Of a stretch of 64,000 nucleotides of DNA, positions 43,717 to 52,094 are shown piece by piece. The translations under genes were made by a program, and so were the position numbers. The notes beneath the pieces are model-generated. The model had not been told where the DNA came from, did no database searches, and saw only the letters and a list, made by a program, of their open reading frames with translations. Position 1 is the first letter of the stretch. Each line of letters starts with the position of its first letter. Origin of the DNA: Bradyrhizobium murdochi (GTDB lineage Bacteria > Pseudomonadota > Alphaproteobacteria > Rhizobiales > Xanthobacteraceae); the NCBI RefSeq assembly GCF_000472965.1, contig NZ_AXAU01000009.1, forward strand, positions 186,001 through 250,000, read 5' to 3'.

Positions 43717-44448
43717 ATGGGGCGCATCATCTGTTGCGGCCTCGGGCCAGGAAATCCGGACCTCATGAGCGTGCGCGCCGATCGTGAGGTCCGTGCGGCC
43801 AAGCACGTTGCCTATTTCCGGAAGAAGGGACGGCCCGGCCAGGCGCGCCGCATCGTCGATGGACTACTGGCAAAGGACGTCTGCGAATATCCGATGGAGT
43901 ATCCGGTCACGACTGAGATCGCCTTCGACAGTCTGGAATATATTCGCCTCCTTGCCGGCTTTTACGACGAGTGGGCGGAGCGTCTTGCGCGGATCGCCCG
44001 CGCGGTCGACATCGTCGTTCTCTGCGAGGGCGATCCCTACTTCTACGGCTCCTTCATGCATCTGCGTGCACGTCTGCAGGGCCGCGTCGAGATCGAGGTG
44101 ATCGCCGGCATTCCCGGTATGGCTGGCTGCTGGAATTCGGTCGGCCTGCCGATCGCCCTCGGCGACGATGTGATGACGGTGCTGATGGGTACGCTGTCGG
44201 AACACGAGCTCGAGCAACGCGCGCGCAGTTCCGATGCGCTCGTCGTCATGAAGACCGGGCGCAATCTGAAGAAGGTGCGCCGCGCGCTCGCCGCCGCCGG
44301 CCGCCTGGGCGAGGCATGGCTGATCGAACGCGGCACCATGCCTGGCGAGCGCGTCGCGCGGCTGAAGGACGTGGACGAGACCGAGTGTCCCTATTTCGCG
44401 ATCGTGCTCGTGCATGGGCAGGGACGCCGGATGGAGGCGGCCGAATGA
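43717..44448 (+). CDS. cobI: Precorrin-2 C20-methyltransferase
   Basis: 243 residues of the class III (tetrapyrrole) methyltransferase fold. The N-terminal GLGPGNPDLMSVRADR loop, VLCEGDPYFYGSFMHL near 100 and VIAGIPGMAG near 130 are family marks. It transfers methyl from SAM to C20. It starts 2 bp after cobH and overlaps cobJ (ATGA). Confidence 0.94.
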   Translation: MGRIICCGLGPGNPDLMSVRADREVRAAKHVAYFRKKGRPGQARRIVDGLLAKDVCEYPMEYPVTTEIAFDSLEYIRLLAGFYDEWAERLARIARAVDIVVLCEGDPYFYGSFMHLRARLQGRVEIEVIAGIPGMAGCWNSVGLPIALGDDVMTVLMGTLSEHELEQRARSSDALVVMKTGRNLKKVRRALAAAGRLGEAWLIERGTMPGERVARLKDVDETECPYFAIVLVHGQGRRMEAAE

Positions 44449-45179
44449 CGGGCATATTGACCATCGCGGGACTTGGGCCGGGGGACCAGGCGCTAGTCAC
44501 GCCGGAAGTCTCCGCCGCGCTCGCCGCCGCGACGGACGTCGTGGGCTATGCGCCCTATGTCGCGCGGGTGCAACAGCGTGAAGGACTGACGCTGCATCCA
44601 TCAGACAATCGCATGGAGTTGCAGCGCGCAAGCGATGCCTTGCAGCTGGCATCGGAAGGACGCCGCGTTGTCATGGTTTCTTCCGGCGACCCGGGTGTTT
44701 TCGCCATGGCAGCGGCTGTATTCGAAGCCCTTGAAGTCTCGCCGCAATGGCAGGGCCTTGCAATCCGCGTTCTGCCCGGCGTAACTGCAATGCTGGCAGC
44801 GGCCGCGCGCGCCGGCGCGCCGCTCGGCCACGATTTTTGCGCGATCAATCTCTCCGATAATCTGAAGCCGTGGCCGACGATCGAGAAGCGCTTGCGGCTT
44901 GCTGCCGAAGCCGACTTTGCGATCGCGATGTACAATCCGCGCTCAGTGAGCCGGCCCGAGGGTTTTGGACGCGCACTTTCGGTTCTGAAGGAGGCAGGTT
45001 GGGGCGAACGCCTCGTGATCTTTGCCCATGCGGTCAGCACGGCCGCGGAGCGAATTGAAACAGTGATGCTGCGCGAGGCACGGCCCGAGATGGCCGACAT
45101 GCGAACCCTTGTCATCGTCGGCAATTCGGCAACGCGCCGCGTCGGCCGCTGGGTCTATGCACCGAGGCATGTCCGATGA
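44445..45179 (+). CDS. cobJ: Precorrin-3B C17-methyltransferase
   Basis: 244 residues from the ATG at 44445. It has AGLGPGDQALVTPEV at the N-terminus, VSSGDPGVFAMAAAVFE near 80, NLSDNLKPWPTIEKRL near 133 and YNPRSVSRP near 163. It methylates C17 with ring contraction. Its last 25 bp overlap the 3' end of cobK on the opposite strand. Confidence 0.95.
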   Translation: MTGILTIAGLGPGDQALVTPEVSAALAAATDVVGYAPYVARVQQREGLTLHPSDNRMELQRASDALQLASEGRRVVMVSSGDPGVFAMAAAVFEALEVSPQWQGLAIRVLPGVTAMLAAAARAGAPLGHDFCAINLSDNLKPWPTIEKRLRLAAEADFAIAMYNPRSVSRPEGFGRALSVLKEAGWGERLVIFAHAVSTAAERIETVMLREARPEMADMRTLVIVGNSATRRVGRWVYAPRHVR

Positions 45180-45904
45180 CCGAGCCATTGCATGACATCC
45201 GCCACGCTTTCGACCCGCGGCCTGTCAGGCAATTCGGGCCGCTTGAGCATCACGACGGGAAGGCCGAGCTCGCGCGCGGCGTCGATCTTGGCGCGCGCGC
45301 CCGTTCCACCGGAGTTGCGGGCAACAACCCATTCGATGCCGCGCGCGCGCATCATCTCCAATTCGCCGGCGAGGGTGAATGGTCCGCGCGACACGATGAC
45401 ATCGACGTCCGGAAACGGCAGTGGTCCATCGGGGGGATCGACAAACCGCAAAGTGTAGGCATGCTGCGGTCTGGCGCTGAAAGCTGCGATGTGCTGCCGT
45501 CCGATCGCAAGAAATATCCGCGCGCGATTGTTCGGCAACGCTGCCGCGGCGGAGGAGATATCCGCGGCCTCGATCCAGGAGTCGCCGGTCCATTTTGCCC
45601 AGGGCGCACGCTCGAGCGCGATCAGCGGTGTTCCGGTCGTCTCGCACGCTGCAACCGCATTGCGGCTCATCTCGGCCGCGAAGGGATGGGTTGCATCGAC
45701 AAGGTGCGTTATTCCCTCGCGTCGAATGAACTCGGCAAGGCCATTCACGCCGCCGAACCCCCCGATGCGGGTCGGCAGCGGCTGGTTCGCGGGGGCGCGG
45801 GTGCGACCTCCATAGGAATAGATCGCATTACACCCCGCGCGCGCCACAGCGTCCGCGAGCAGATTGGCATCGCTTGTTCCGCCCAGAATGAGGGCGCGCA
45901 TCAT
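45155..45904 (-). CDS. cobK: Precorrin-6A reductase, antisense inside the operon
   Basis: 249 residues (or 248 from the second ATG). Marks are ALILGGTSDANLLADAV at the N-terminus, HLVDATHPFAAEMSRNA near 87 and ESVADVMQWLG at the end. It reduces precorrin-6A with NADPH. It is the only minus-strand gene in the row cobW to cobT. Its 3' end overlaps cobJ by 25 bp and its 5' end overlaps the cobL start, so its promoter must lie within cobL coding sequence. No ribosome site could be judged because of the overlap. Confidence 0.93.
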   Translation of the reverse strand: MMRALILGGTSDANLLADAVARAGCNAIYSYGGRTRAPANQPLPTRIGGFGGVNGLAEFIRREGITHLVDATHPFAAEMSRNAVAACETTGTPLIALERAPWAKWTGDSWIEAADISSAAAALPNNRARIFLAIGRQHIAAFSARPQHAYTLRFVDPPDGPLPFPDVDVIVSRGPFTLAGELEMMRARGIEWVVARNSGGTGARAKIDAARELGLPVVMLKRPELPDRPRVESVADVMQWLGHRTCLGA

Positions 45905-47084
45905 GCATGATCCCTGGCTGACGATTATCGGCATTGGCGAAGATGGCCTTGCCGGCCTCTCGGATGCAAGCCGAAAGGCGCTTGCGGAAGCCGAGACTGT
46001 GTTTGGCGGCGAACGGCATCTCGCGCTGGCAGGGATTGCCGACCGCGGCCGTCCCTGGCCGGTGCCGTTCGAGACCGATTGCGTGCTGACCTGCCGCGGT
46101 CGTCCGACGGTGGTGCTCGCCTCGGGCGATCCGTCCTGGTACGGCGTAGGAGCCAGTCTCGCGGAACGGCTCAGCAAGAGCGAATGGATTGCGCATCCCG
46201 CGCCCTCGACATTCTCACTTGCCGCCGCGCGGCTCGGATGGCGGCTCGAATCTGTCGTCTGTCTTGGACTCCACGCGGCGCCATTCGAACGCCTGGTGCC
46301 GCATCTGACACGTGGAGCGCGCATTATTTGTCTCGTGCGCGACGACAAGGCGCCCGGCGATCTGGCCAAATGGTTGACGGCGCGCGGCTGGGGCGATTCA
46401 CGGCTGTGGACGCTCACCGCGCTCGGCGGTGCCCGCGAATCCGTAGTGCAATATCGGGCCGACAGCTACGCCGCCGATGGCGGTGCGGGTCCGGTGACAG
46501 TTGCGCTGGAAACCAATGGACCGCACGGCGTTCCGCGCAGCTCCGGCCTTTCGGACGCGCTCTTCGTGCATGACGGTCAGTTCACCAAGCGGCCGATGCG
46601 CGCGCTCGCGCTTTCGGCGCTGGCGCCGAGATGCGGCGACAGATTATGGGACATTGGCGCCGGTTCAGGTTCGATCTCGGTAGAATGGGCTCTCTGTGGT
46701 GGCACGGCGATCGCCATCGAAGCGCGGGCTGATCGCGTAGCGAATATCCGCGGCAACGCGGCAACCTTCGGTCTGACGCATCGCATCGCCATCGTTGAGG
46801 GAATAGCGCCTGATATCCTCTCAGGCCTTGGGACACCGCAAGCCGTTTTCATCGGGGGAGGGTTCGACGCGAGGATGTTCGATGCGGTGTGGTCGCGCAT
46901 TGAGCCGAGAGTAAGGTTAGTTGCGCATGCCGTCACGCTGGAGACCGAGGCGCTACTATCTGACCTTCATCAACGCCACGGTGGCGAGTTGATGCGGATC
47001 GAGATTGCGCATGCAGGTCACCTCGGCCGCTATCGATCCTGGGAAGCGGTGCGGCCGGTCGTGCAATGGAGTGCAGTCAAGTGA
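45903..47084 (+). CDS. cobL: Precorrin-6Y C5,15-methyltransferase (decarboxylating)
   Basis: 393 residues from the ATG at 45903. The N-terminal CbiE half starts IIGIGEDGLAGLS and has VVLASGDPSWYGVG. The C-terminal CbiT half has the SAM site LWDIGAGSGSISVEWAL near 250. It methylates C5 and C15 and removes the C12 carboxylate. The first codon overlaps the cobK start on the other strand. cobE follows with a GTGA overlap. Confidence 0.94.
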   Translation: MHDPWLTIIGIGEDGLAGLSDASRKALAEAETVFGGERHLALAGIADRGRPWPVPFETDCVLTCRGRPTVVLASGDPSWYGVGASLAERLSKSEWIAHPAPSTFSLAAARLGWRLESVVCLGLHAAPFERLVPHLTRGARIICLVRDDKAPGDLAKWLTARGWGDSRLWTLTALGGARESVVQYRADSYAADGGAGPVTVALETNGPHGVPRSSGLSDALFVHDGQFTKRPMRALALSALAPRCGDRLWDIGAGSGSISVEWALCGGTAIAIEARADRVANIRGNAATFGLTHRIAIVEGIAPDILSGLGTPQAVFIGGGFDARMFDAVWSRIEPRVRLVAHAVTLETEALLSDLHQRHGGELMRIEIAHAGHLGRYRSWEAVRPVVQWSAVK

Positions 47085-47449
47085 AAGTCGCAGGTCTGGG
47101 GTTCAAGCGGGAGGTCACACTGGCTGCGCTGCGCGAAGCTCTCGCCGCCGCGGGCGGTCCTGAAGATCTCGCGGCAGTTGCAACGGTCAGCGACAAGGCC
47201 GAAACCGCCGCGCTCAAATTGCTGGCGCGCGAACTCAACGTGCCGATCCGGCCTGTTTCGGCCGATGTCCTGGCCGGCATTGCCACGCCCACACAGTCAG
47301 AATCCATCAAGGCGAAGTTCGGTACGGGCTCCGTCGCCGAAGCCGCAGCGCTTGCGGTCGCCGGCCGTGGTGCGCGCCTCGTTTCGACGCGGGCCCTCTC
47401 GCAGGATCGGACGGCGACCGCAGCGATCGCGGAAGGAGACGGCGAATGA
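47081..47449 (+). CDS. cobE: CobE, cobalamin biosynthesis protein
   Basis: 122 residues from GTG at 47081 (VKVAGLGFKREVT, start overlapping the cobL stop); an in-frame ATG 15 bp upstream is possible but less family-like. It corresponds to the C-terminal CbiG domain fold (GFGTGSVAEAAAL-like stretch). CobE is thought to assist ring-contraction chemistry. It overlaps cobM by ATGA. Confidence 0.85.
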   Translation: MKVAGLGFKREVTLAALREALAAAGGPEDLAAVATVSDKAETAALKLLARELNVPIRPVSADVLAGIATPTQSESIKAKFGTGSVAEAAALAVAGRGARLVSTRALSQDRTATAAIAEGDGE

Positions 47450-48228
47450 CGGTGCACTTCATCGGCGCCGGACCGGGAGCAGCTGATCTGCTCACCTTGC
47501 GCGGTCGCGATCTGATCGCCGCCTGTCCGGTCTGCCTCTATGCCGGCTCTCTCGTGCCCGAGGGCGTTCTTGCCCATTGCCCAAAGGATGCACGGATCGT
47601 GAACACCGCGCCGCTGTCGCTCGACGACATCATGTCGGAGATCGTCGCCGCGCATCATAAGGGCAAGGACGTCGCACGGCTACATTCCGGGGATCTCTCG
47701 ATCTGGTCGGCGATGGGCGAGCAATTGCGCCGCCTGCGCGCGCTTCAAATCTCCTATTCAATCACGCCCGGCGTGCCGGCCTTTTCCGCCGCCGCGGCCG
47801 CGATCGAGGCCGAGCTCACGCTGCCGGGTCTTGTGCAATCGGTCGTCCTGACGCGGATGCCGGGCAGAGCGAGCGCGATGCCGAAAGGCGAGAAGCTCGC
47901 CACCTTCGCCGCGACCGGTGCGGTGCTCGCCATCCATCTCTCGATCCATCTGCTTTCCAGGGTAATTGATGAGCTGACGCCGCACTACGGAGGAGACTGT
48001 CCAGTCGCAATAGTCTGGCGCGCAAGCTGGCCGGATCAGCGCATCATTCGCGCTACGCTCGGTACGCTGGATTCTGCTGTAAGCACCGAGCTCGAGCGCA
48101 CGGCCGTTATTCTGGTTGGCCGCACCCTGGGTTCGGAAGATTTCGGAGAGAGCCGCCTGTATGCCGCCGACTATGACCGCCGCTATCGGGCGCTCGGGCC
48201 GACGCCGCGCTTTCCGGAAGGCTCGTGA
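47446..48228 (+). CDS. cobM: Precorrin-4 C11-methyltransferase
   Basis: 260 residues. It has VHFIGAGPGAADLLTLRG at the N-terminus, CLYAGSLVPEGVL near 31, ARLHSGDLSIWSAMGEQ near 77 and TPGVPAFSAAAAA near 107, all CobM/CbiF signatures. It adds the C11 methyl. Coupled to cobE and cobB by overlaps. Confidence 0.95.
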   Translation: MTVHFIGAGPGAADLLTLRGRDLIAACPVCLYAGSLVPEGVLAHCPKDARIVNTAPLSLDDIMSEIVAAHHKGKDVARLHSGDLSIWSAMGEQLRRLRALQISYSITPGVPAFSAAAAAIEAELTLPGLVQSVVLTRMPGRASAMPKGEKLATFAATGAVLAIHLSIHLLSRVIDELTPHYGGDCPVAIVWRASWPDQRIIRATLGTLDSAVSTELERTAVILVGRTLGSEDFGESRLYAADYDRRYRALGPTPRFPEGS

Positions 48229-49538
48229 TGACGGCGAGCCTCGTCATCTCCGCGCCTGCATCCGGTGTCGGCAAGACGACGCTGACGCTGGCGTTGGCGC
48301 GCGCCTATCGCGATCGCGGGCTGAAGGTCCAGTGCTTCAAGAGCGGGCCCGATTATATCGATACCGCCTTTCATGCGGCCGCCGCGGGGCGCACCTCCGT
48401 CAACATCGACAGCTGGGCCATGCACCGCGATGAGATCGAGGCGCTCGTTTCGCGCGGTGCGAATGCGGATCTCGTCCTGGCCGAAGGTTCGATGGGCCTC
48501 TTCGACGGCGTTGCCGCAGGGGGCCTCTCGGGGACCGGCGCTACCTCCGATATCGCCGAGATGATGGGCTGGCCGGTCCTGCTTGTGATCGATCCCTCCG
48601 GGCAGGCGCAAACCGCCGCGGCGGTGGCTGCGGGACTGCGCGATTTCCGCGCAGGCGTGCGTCTTGCCGGCGTCGTTCTCAACCGCGTCGCCAGCACCCG
48701 GCACGAGGACCTGGTGCGCCGTGCCATGGCAGGCGCTGGCATTGCCGTGTTCGGGGCGTTGCCCCGCCACGCCGCGATCAGCTTGCCGAAGCGGCATCTT
48801 GGCCTGGTGCAGGCTGAGGAGCAGGGCGAGGTCGACGGCCTGATCGCGGAAGCCGCCTGCTTCGTCGCCGAGCATGTCGATCTCGATGCAGTGTTGCAAT
48901 CGGCGGCATGCGCCTGGACGGCGCCATGCGCCGCACGCCCGAGCGTCAAACCACCCGGCCAGCGCATCGCTCTGGCGCGCGACGGCGCATTCTCGTTCGT
49001 CTATCCGCACATGCTGGAGGCCTGGCGTGCCGCCGGTGCCGAGATCGCGACCTTCTCGCCGCTCGCCGACGAGGGTCCTGATGATAGTGCCGACGTCTGC
49101 TGGCTGCCCGGCGGCTATCCGGAATTGCACGCCGGCCAACTCGCGGCAAATCGCCAATTCCGCCGTGCGCTAAAATCCTTTGCCGAGATACGGCCGGTGC
49201 ATGGCGAATGCGGGGGCTACATGGTGCTGGGCACCTCCTTGACCGACGGTGGCGGCACACGCCACGAGATGACTGGACTGCTCGGCCTGCATACGAGTTT
49301 TGCCCGACGTCGCATGCATCTGGGCTATCGGCTTGCGGAACTCGCTCTGCCGATGCCCGGATATCAGGCCAGAGCGCTCCTGCGCGGCCATGAATTCCAT
49401 TACTCCACGATTGTCTCGCAGCCCGATACACCTCTGGCTATCGTGCGCGACGCGACTGGCGCGGTCGTTGCGGAGACGGGCTCGCGGCGCGGCTACGCCA
49501 CCGGCACGTTCTTCCACCTCATTGCGGAGGACAGGTGA
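48228..49538 (+). CDS. cobB: Hydrogenobyrinic acid a,c-diamide synthase
   Basis: 436 residues from the ATG at 48228 (TGATG with cobM; a GTG one codon upstream is possible). The P-loop is SAPASGVGKTTLTLALA. The amidotransferase half has WLPGGYPELHA and the nucleophile cysteine in VHGECGGYMVLG near 327. It amidates the a and c side chains before cobalt insertion. It overlaps the cobA GTG start. Confidence 0.95.
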   Translation: MTASLVISAPASGVGKTTLTLALARAYRDRGLKVQCFKSGPDYIDTAFHAAAAGRTSVNIDSWAMHRDEIEALVSRGANADLVLAEGSMGLFDGVAAGGLSGTGATSDIAEMMGWPVLLVIDPSGQAQTAAAVAAGLRDFRAGVRLAGVVLNRVASTRHEDLVRRAMAGAGIAVFGALPRHAAISLPKRHLGLVQAEEQGEVDGLIAEAACFVAEHVDLDAVLQSAACAWTAPCAARPSVKPPGQRIALARDGAFSFVYPHMLEAWRAAGAEIATFSPLADEGPDDSADVCWLPGGYPELHAGQLAANRQFRRALKSFAEIRPVHGECGGYMVLGTSLTDGGGTRHEMTGLLGLHTSFARRRMHLGYRLAELALPMPGYQARALLRGHEFHYSTIVSQPDTPLAIVRDATGAVVAETGSRRGYATGTFFHLIAEDR

Positions 49539-50262
49539 GCGGCTTTGTTTCCTTTGTCTCGGCCGGCCCAGGCGATCCCGAGCTCCTGACGCTCAAGGCG
49601 GCTGCGCGTCTGCGCGCTGCTGATGTCGTGCTGTATGACGACGTTGCCTCGGGCGCGATCCTCGATTACGCCCGAGCCGGGGCCAATCTGGTAGCGGTTG
49701 GCAAGCGTGTGGGTCGGCCCTCAGCCAAACAGGAGCACCTCAACCGGCTGCTCATCGACTACGCCGCCGCAAACGCCCGCGTTGTACGTTTGAAATCGGG
49801 AGACGCCGGCATCTTCGGCCGGCTTGAAGAAGAGATCGAGGCGCTGCGCGCGGCGGGCATCGACTACGAGATCATTCCAGGCGTCACCTCAGCCTGCGTT
49901 GCGGCAGCGCGCGCCAGCATTCCACTCACCCGCCGGCGCACCTCGCGCCGCGTCCAGTTCGTGACCGGCGCAGATGTCACCGGGCGGTTGCCCGCGAATC
50001 TCAATTGGGCGGCACTGGCCGATCCGGAATCGACGACCGCGGTCTATATGGGCAAGCGCACATTCCCGGCGCTCGCGGCAAAGCTGATAGAGCACGGCAT
50101 GGCTCCCGACACGCCGGCGCTATTTGCGGAGTCTCTGGGCCGCGCCGAGGGCAGATTGTCCGCACCACGATTGCACAGCTCGTAGAGCAGCTCGCGCAAG
50201 CGACCGCCGCAACGACGGCGGCGGTCATTCTTTTCGGCGCGCTGGCGGGAGAGAGTCTATGA
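49535..50262 (+). pseudogene. cobA: Uroporphyrinogen-III C-methyltransferase with C-terminal frameshift
   Basis: GTG at 49535 overlaps the cobB stop. SUMT features are clear: VSAGPGDPELLTLKAA, VLYDDVASGAILDYA, VGKRVGRPSAKQ, LKSGDAGIFGR and PGVTSACVAAARASIPLTRR. After about residue 205 (near 50148-50151) the frame ends at 50185 with unrelated residues. The family C-terminus (GQIVRTTIAQLVEQLA, then ILFGALAGES) continues in another frame to 50262. One missing G in the GGG run explains it. As read, the product is 216 residues and lacks the last dimerisation and SAM-binding strands. Real mutation or sequencing error. Confidence 0.85.
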
Positions 50263-50327
50263 GGATGCCGTCGCCCGATCTCGCCAGCCCCTTGACGTCT
50301 CCTCGGAAGGAGCACACAGAACAGGCA

Positions 50328-50512
50328 TGGTGCTCGAGGCGGCGGAAAGCGCCGGAGCATAACCGGGAACGGGCAAGGGCGGACGTGAATGCGGCGCCCA
50401 AAGCTCCGGCCGCGCCCGCGCCTGTAAGCAGTGAGGGGCTCCGATCCGCCACTGGGCCGTCAAGCTTGGGAAGCCGGGACCCGTTTCGAACCGCGAGCGA
50501 GGAGACCGGCCC
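50328..50512 (+). promoter_or_regulatory. Cobalamin riboswitch upstream of cbiM
   Basis: Core elements in order: GGGAACGGGCAAGG near 50364, GTGAATGCGGC near 50385, GCGCCCGCGCCTGTAAGCAG near 50413, CCGCCACTGGGCC near 50446, TTGGGAAGCCGGG near 50466 and GAGCGAGGAGACCGGCC near 50495. It lies 55-60 bp before cbiM, as expected for riboswitch-controlled cobalt uptake. Limits are approximate. Confidence 0.88.
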
Positions 50513-50565
50513 TGCAATTTTTAACACCAGCGCCGTCGGGTGTGACGGCAGAAGGGACGTAAGTC

Positions 50566-51243
50566 ATGCATATCGAACCAGGTATCGTTACGGGCGCCAA
50601 GCTCGTGCTGAGTTACGCGACGAGTGCCGTTGCCGGCGGCTGCGCTCTCAAGCTCACGGTCGAAACCGTGCGCGAGCAGGGGGGTGTTTCATTCGCGGTG
50701 CGCACCATCGCAACAACGGTCCTGGTTTTCTCGTTCTTCGAACTCCTGCCGCATTTCCGGATGGGGGTCTCGGAGGTGCATTTCATTCTCGGCTCGACGC
50801 TGTTTCTCCTGTTCGGCGCAGCGCCAGCCGCGTTCGGGCTGGCGCTTGGTCTTCTGCTGCAGGGGCTGTTCTTCGTGCCGACCGACCTGCCGCAATATGG
50901 TATGAACGTGACGACGCTGCTGGTGCCTTTGTTTGCGATCCAGGCGCTGGCCGGGCGGATCATTCCTCGCAACACCGCCTATGTTGACCTGCAGTATCGG
51001 CAGGCACTTGCGCTTTCGACCGCCTATCAATCCGGAATCGTGGCGTGGGTCGCCTTCTGGGCGCTGTATGGTGCGGGCTTTGCGGCCGAGAACCTCGCCT
51101 CCATCGCGTCTTTCGCCGCTTCCTACGCGCTCGTCATAGTAATTGAGCCGCTGGCCGATCTAGCCGTGCTGGCACTTGCGAAATCACTGAGAGCTGTGAC
51201 GGCCGATGGTCTTGTTACTTATCGGCTTCACAACGCCGCCTGA
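50566..51243 (+). CDS. cbiM: CbiM-like cobalt transporter substrate-capture protein
   Basis: 225 residues with about six hydrophobic segments. The N-terminus MHIEPGIV is typical of CbiM, whose exposed Met1/His2 amino terminus takes part in Co(II) binding. No cbiN, cbiQ or cbiO genes follow; the usual energy-coupling parts are missing from the window. It may work alone with shared ECF components or as a solo permease. It sits between cobA and cobF behind its own cobalamin riboswitch. Confidence 0.85.
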   Translation: MHIEPGIVTGAKLVLSYATSAVAGGCALKLTVETVREQGGVSFAVRTIATTVLVFSFFELLPHFRMGVSEVHFILGSTLFLLFGAAPAAFGLALGLLLQGLFFVPTDLPQYGMNVTTLLVPLFAIQALAGRIIPRNTAYVDLQYRQALALSTAYQSGIVAWVAFWALYGAGFAAENLASIASFAASYALVIVIEPLADLAVLALAKSLRAVTADGLVTYRLHNAA

Positions 51244-51292
51244 GATGGCCTAAGGGCGGTCGCAAGTCGCGGCCGCCCCGACTCATAACGCG

Positions 51293-52042
51293 ATGCTGAC
51301 ACTCTCCCTGATAGGCATTGGCTGCGGCGATCCCGAGCAGCTCACGCTTGCTGCGATCCGCGCAATCAATGCGGCTGACCTGGTGCTGATTCCGCGCAAG
51401 GGCCCGGTGAAGTCCGATCTCGCCGACCTGCGCCGGCTGATTTGCGCGCAAGCCTTGACGAACAGCCGTACGCGCGTTGCCGAGTTCGACCCGCCCATTC
51501 GCGACACGGCGCAGGAGGGCTACCGCAAGGCAGTGGACGAATGGCACGACGCCGTCGCAGTGACCTGGTCCCGAGCGATTGCGGCGCATCTCGGTGATGA
51601 CGGACGCGTTGCCCTGCTGATTTGGGGCGATCCTTCGCTATACGATTCGAGCTTGCGGATCGCACGAAAGCTTGATCCGTTGCCAAGAATCGAGGTCGTG
51701 CCAGGCGTCACGTCAATCCAGGCGCTTTGCGCCGCACATTCACTGCCGCTGAACGACATTGGGGAGCCTTTTCTCGTCACCACCGGACGGCGGCTGCGCG
51801 AAGGCGGTTGGCCGTCCGGCGCCGACACGGTGGTCGTCATGCTCGATGGCGGCGCCGCGTTCCAGTGGCTCGATCCGAACGGACTACATATCTGGTGGGG
51901 CGCCTATCTCGGGATGCCCGAGCAGATCACAATGTCAGGTCCGCTCGCAGAAGTGGGGCCAGGCATCGTCGCCACCCGACAGGAAGCACGCGCCAGGCAT
52001 GGCTGGATCATGGATAGCTACATCCTCAAGCGCGTGTCGTAG
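51293..52042 (+). CDS. cobF: Precorrin-6A synthase (deacetylating)
   Basis: 249 residues of the tetrapyrrole methyltransferase fold: LIGIGCGDPEQLTLAAI at the N-terminus, LLIWGDPSLYDSSLRIA near 108 and VVPGVTSIQALCAAHSLPL near 133. It methylates C1 with loss of acetate and is specific to the aerobic route. It follows cbiM by 49 bp and may share its riboswitch control. Confidence 0.94.
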   Translation: MLTLSLIGIGCGDPEQLTLAAIRAINAADLVLIPRKGPVKSDLADLRRLICAQALTNSRTRVAEFDPPIRDTAQEGYRKAVDEWHDAVAVTWSRAIAAHLGDDGRVALLIWGDPSLYDSSLRIARKLDPLPRIEVVPGVTSIQALCAAHSLPLNDIGEPFLVTTGRRLREGGWPSGADTVVVMLDGGAAFQWLDPNGLHIWWGAYLGMPEQITMSGPLAEVGPGIVATRQEARARHGWIMDSYILKRVS

Positions 52043-52094
52043 CACTCGTGCGAAGGCAGCTGGCATCTTGAACAATCACCAAGGGCAGGACGAC

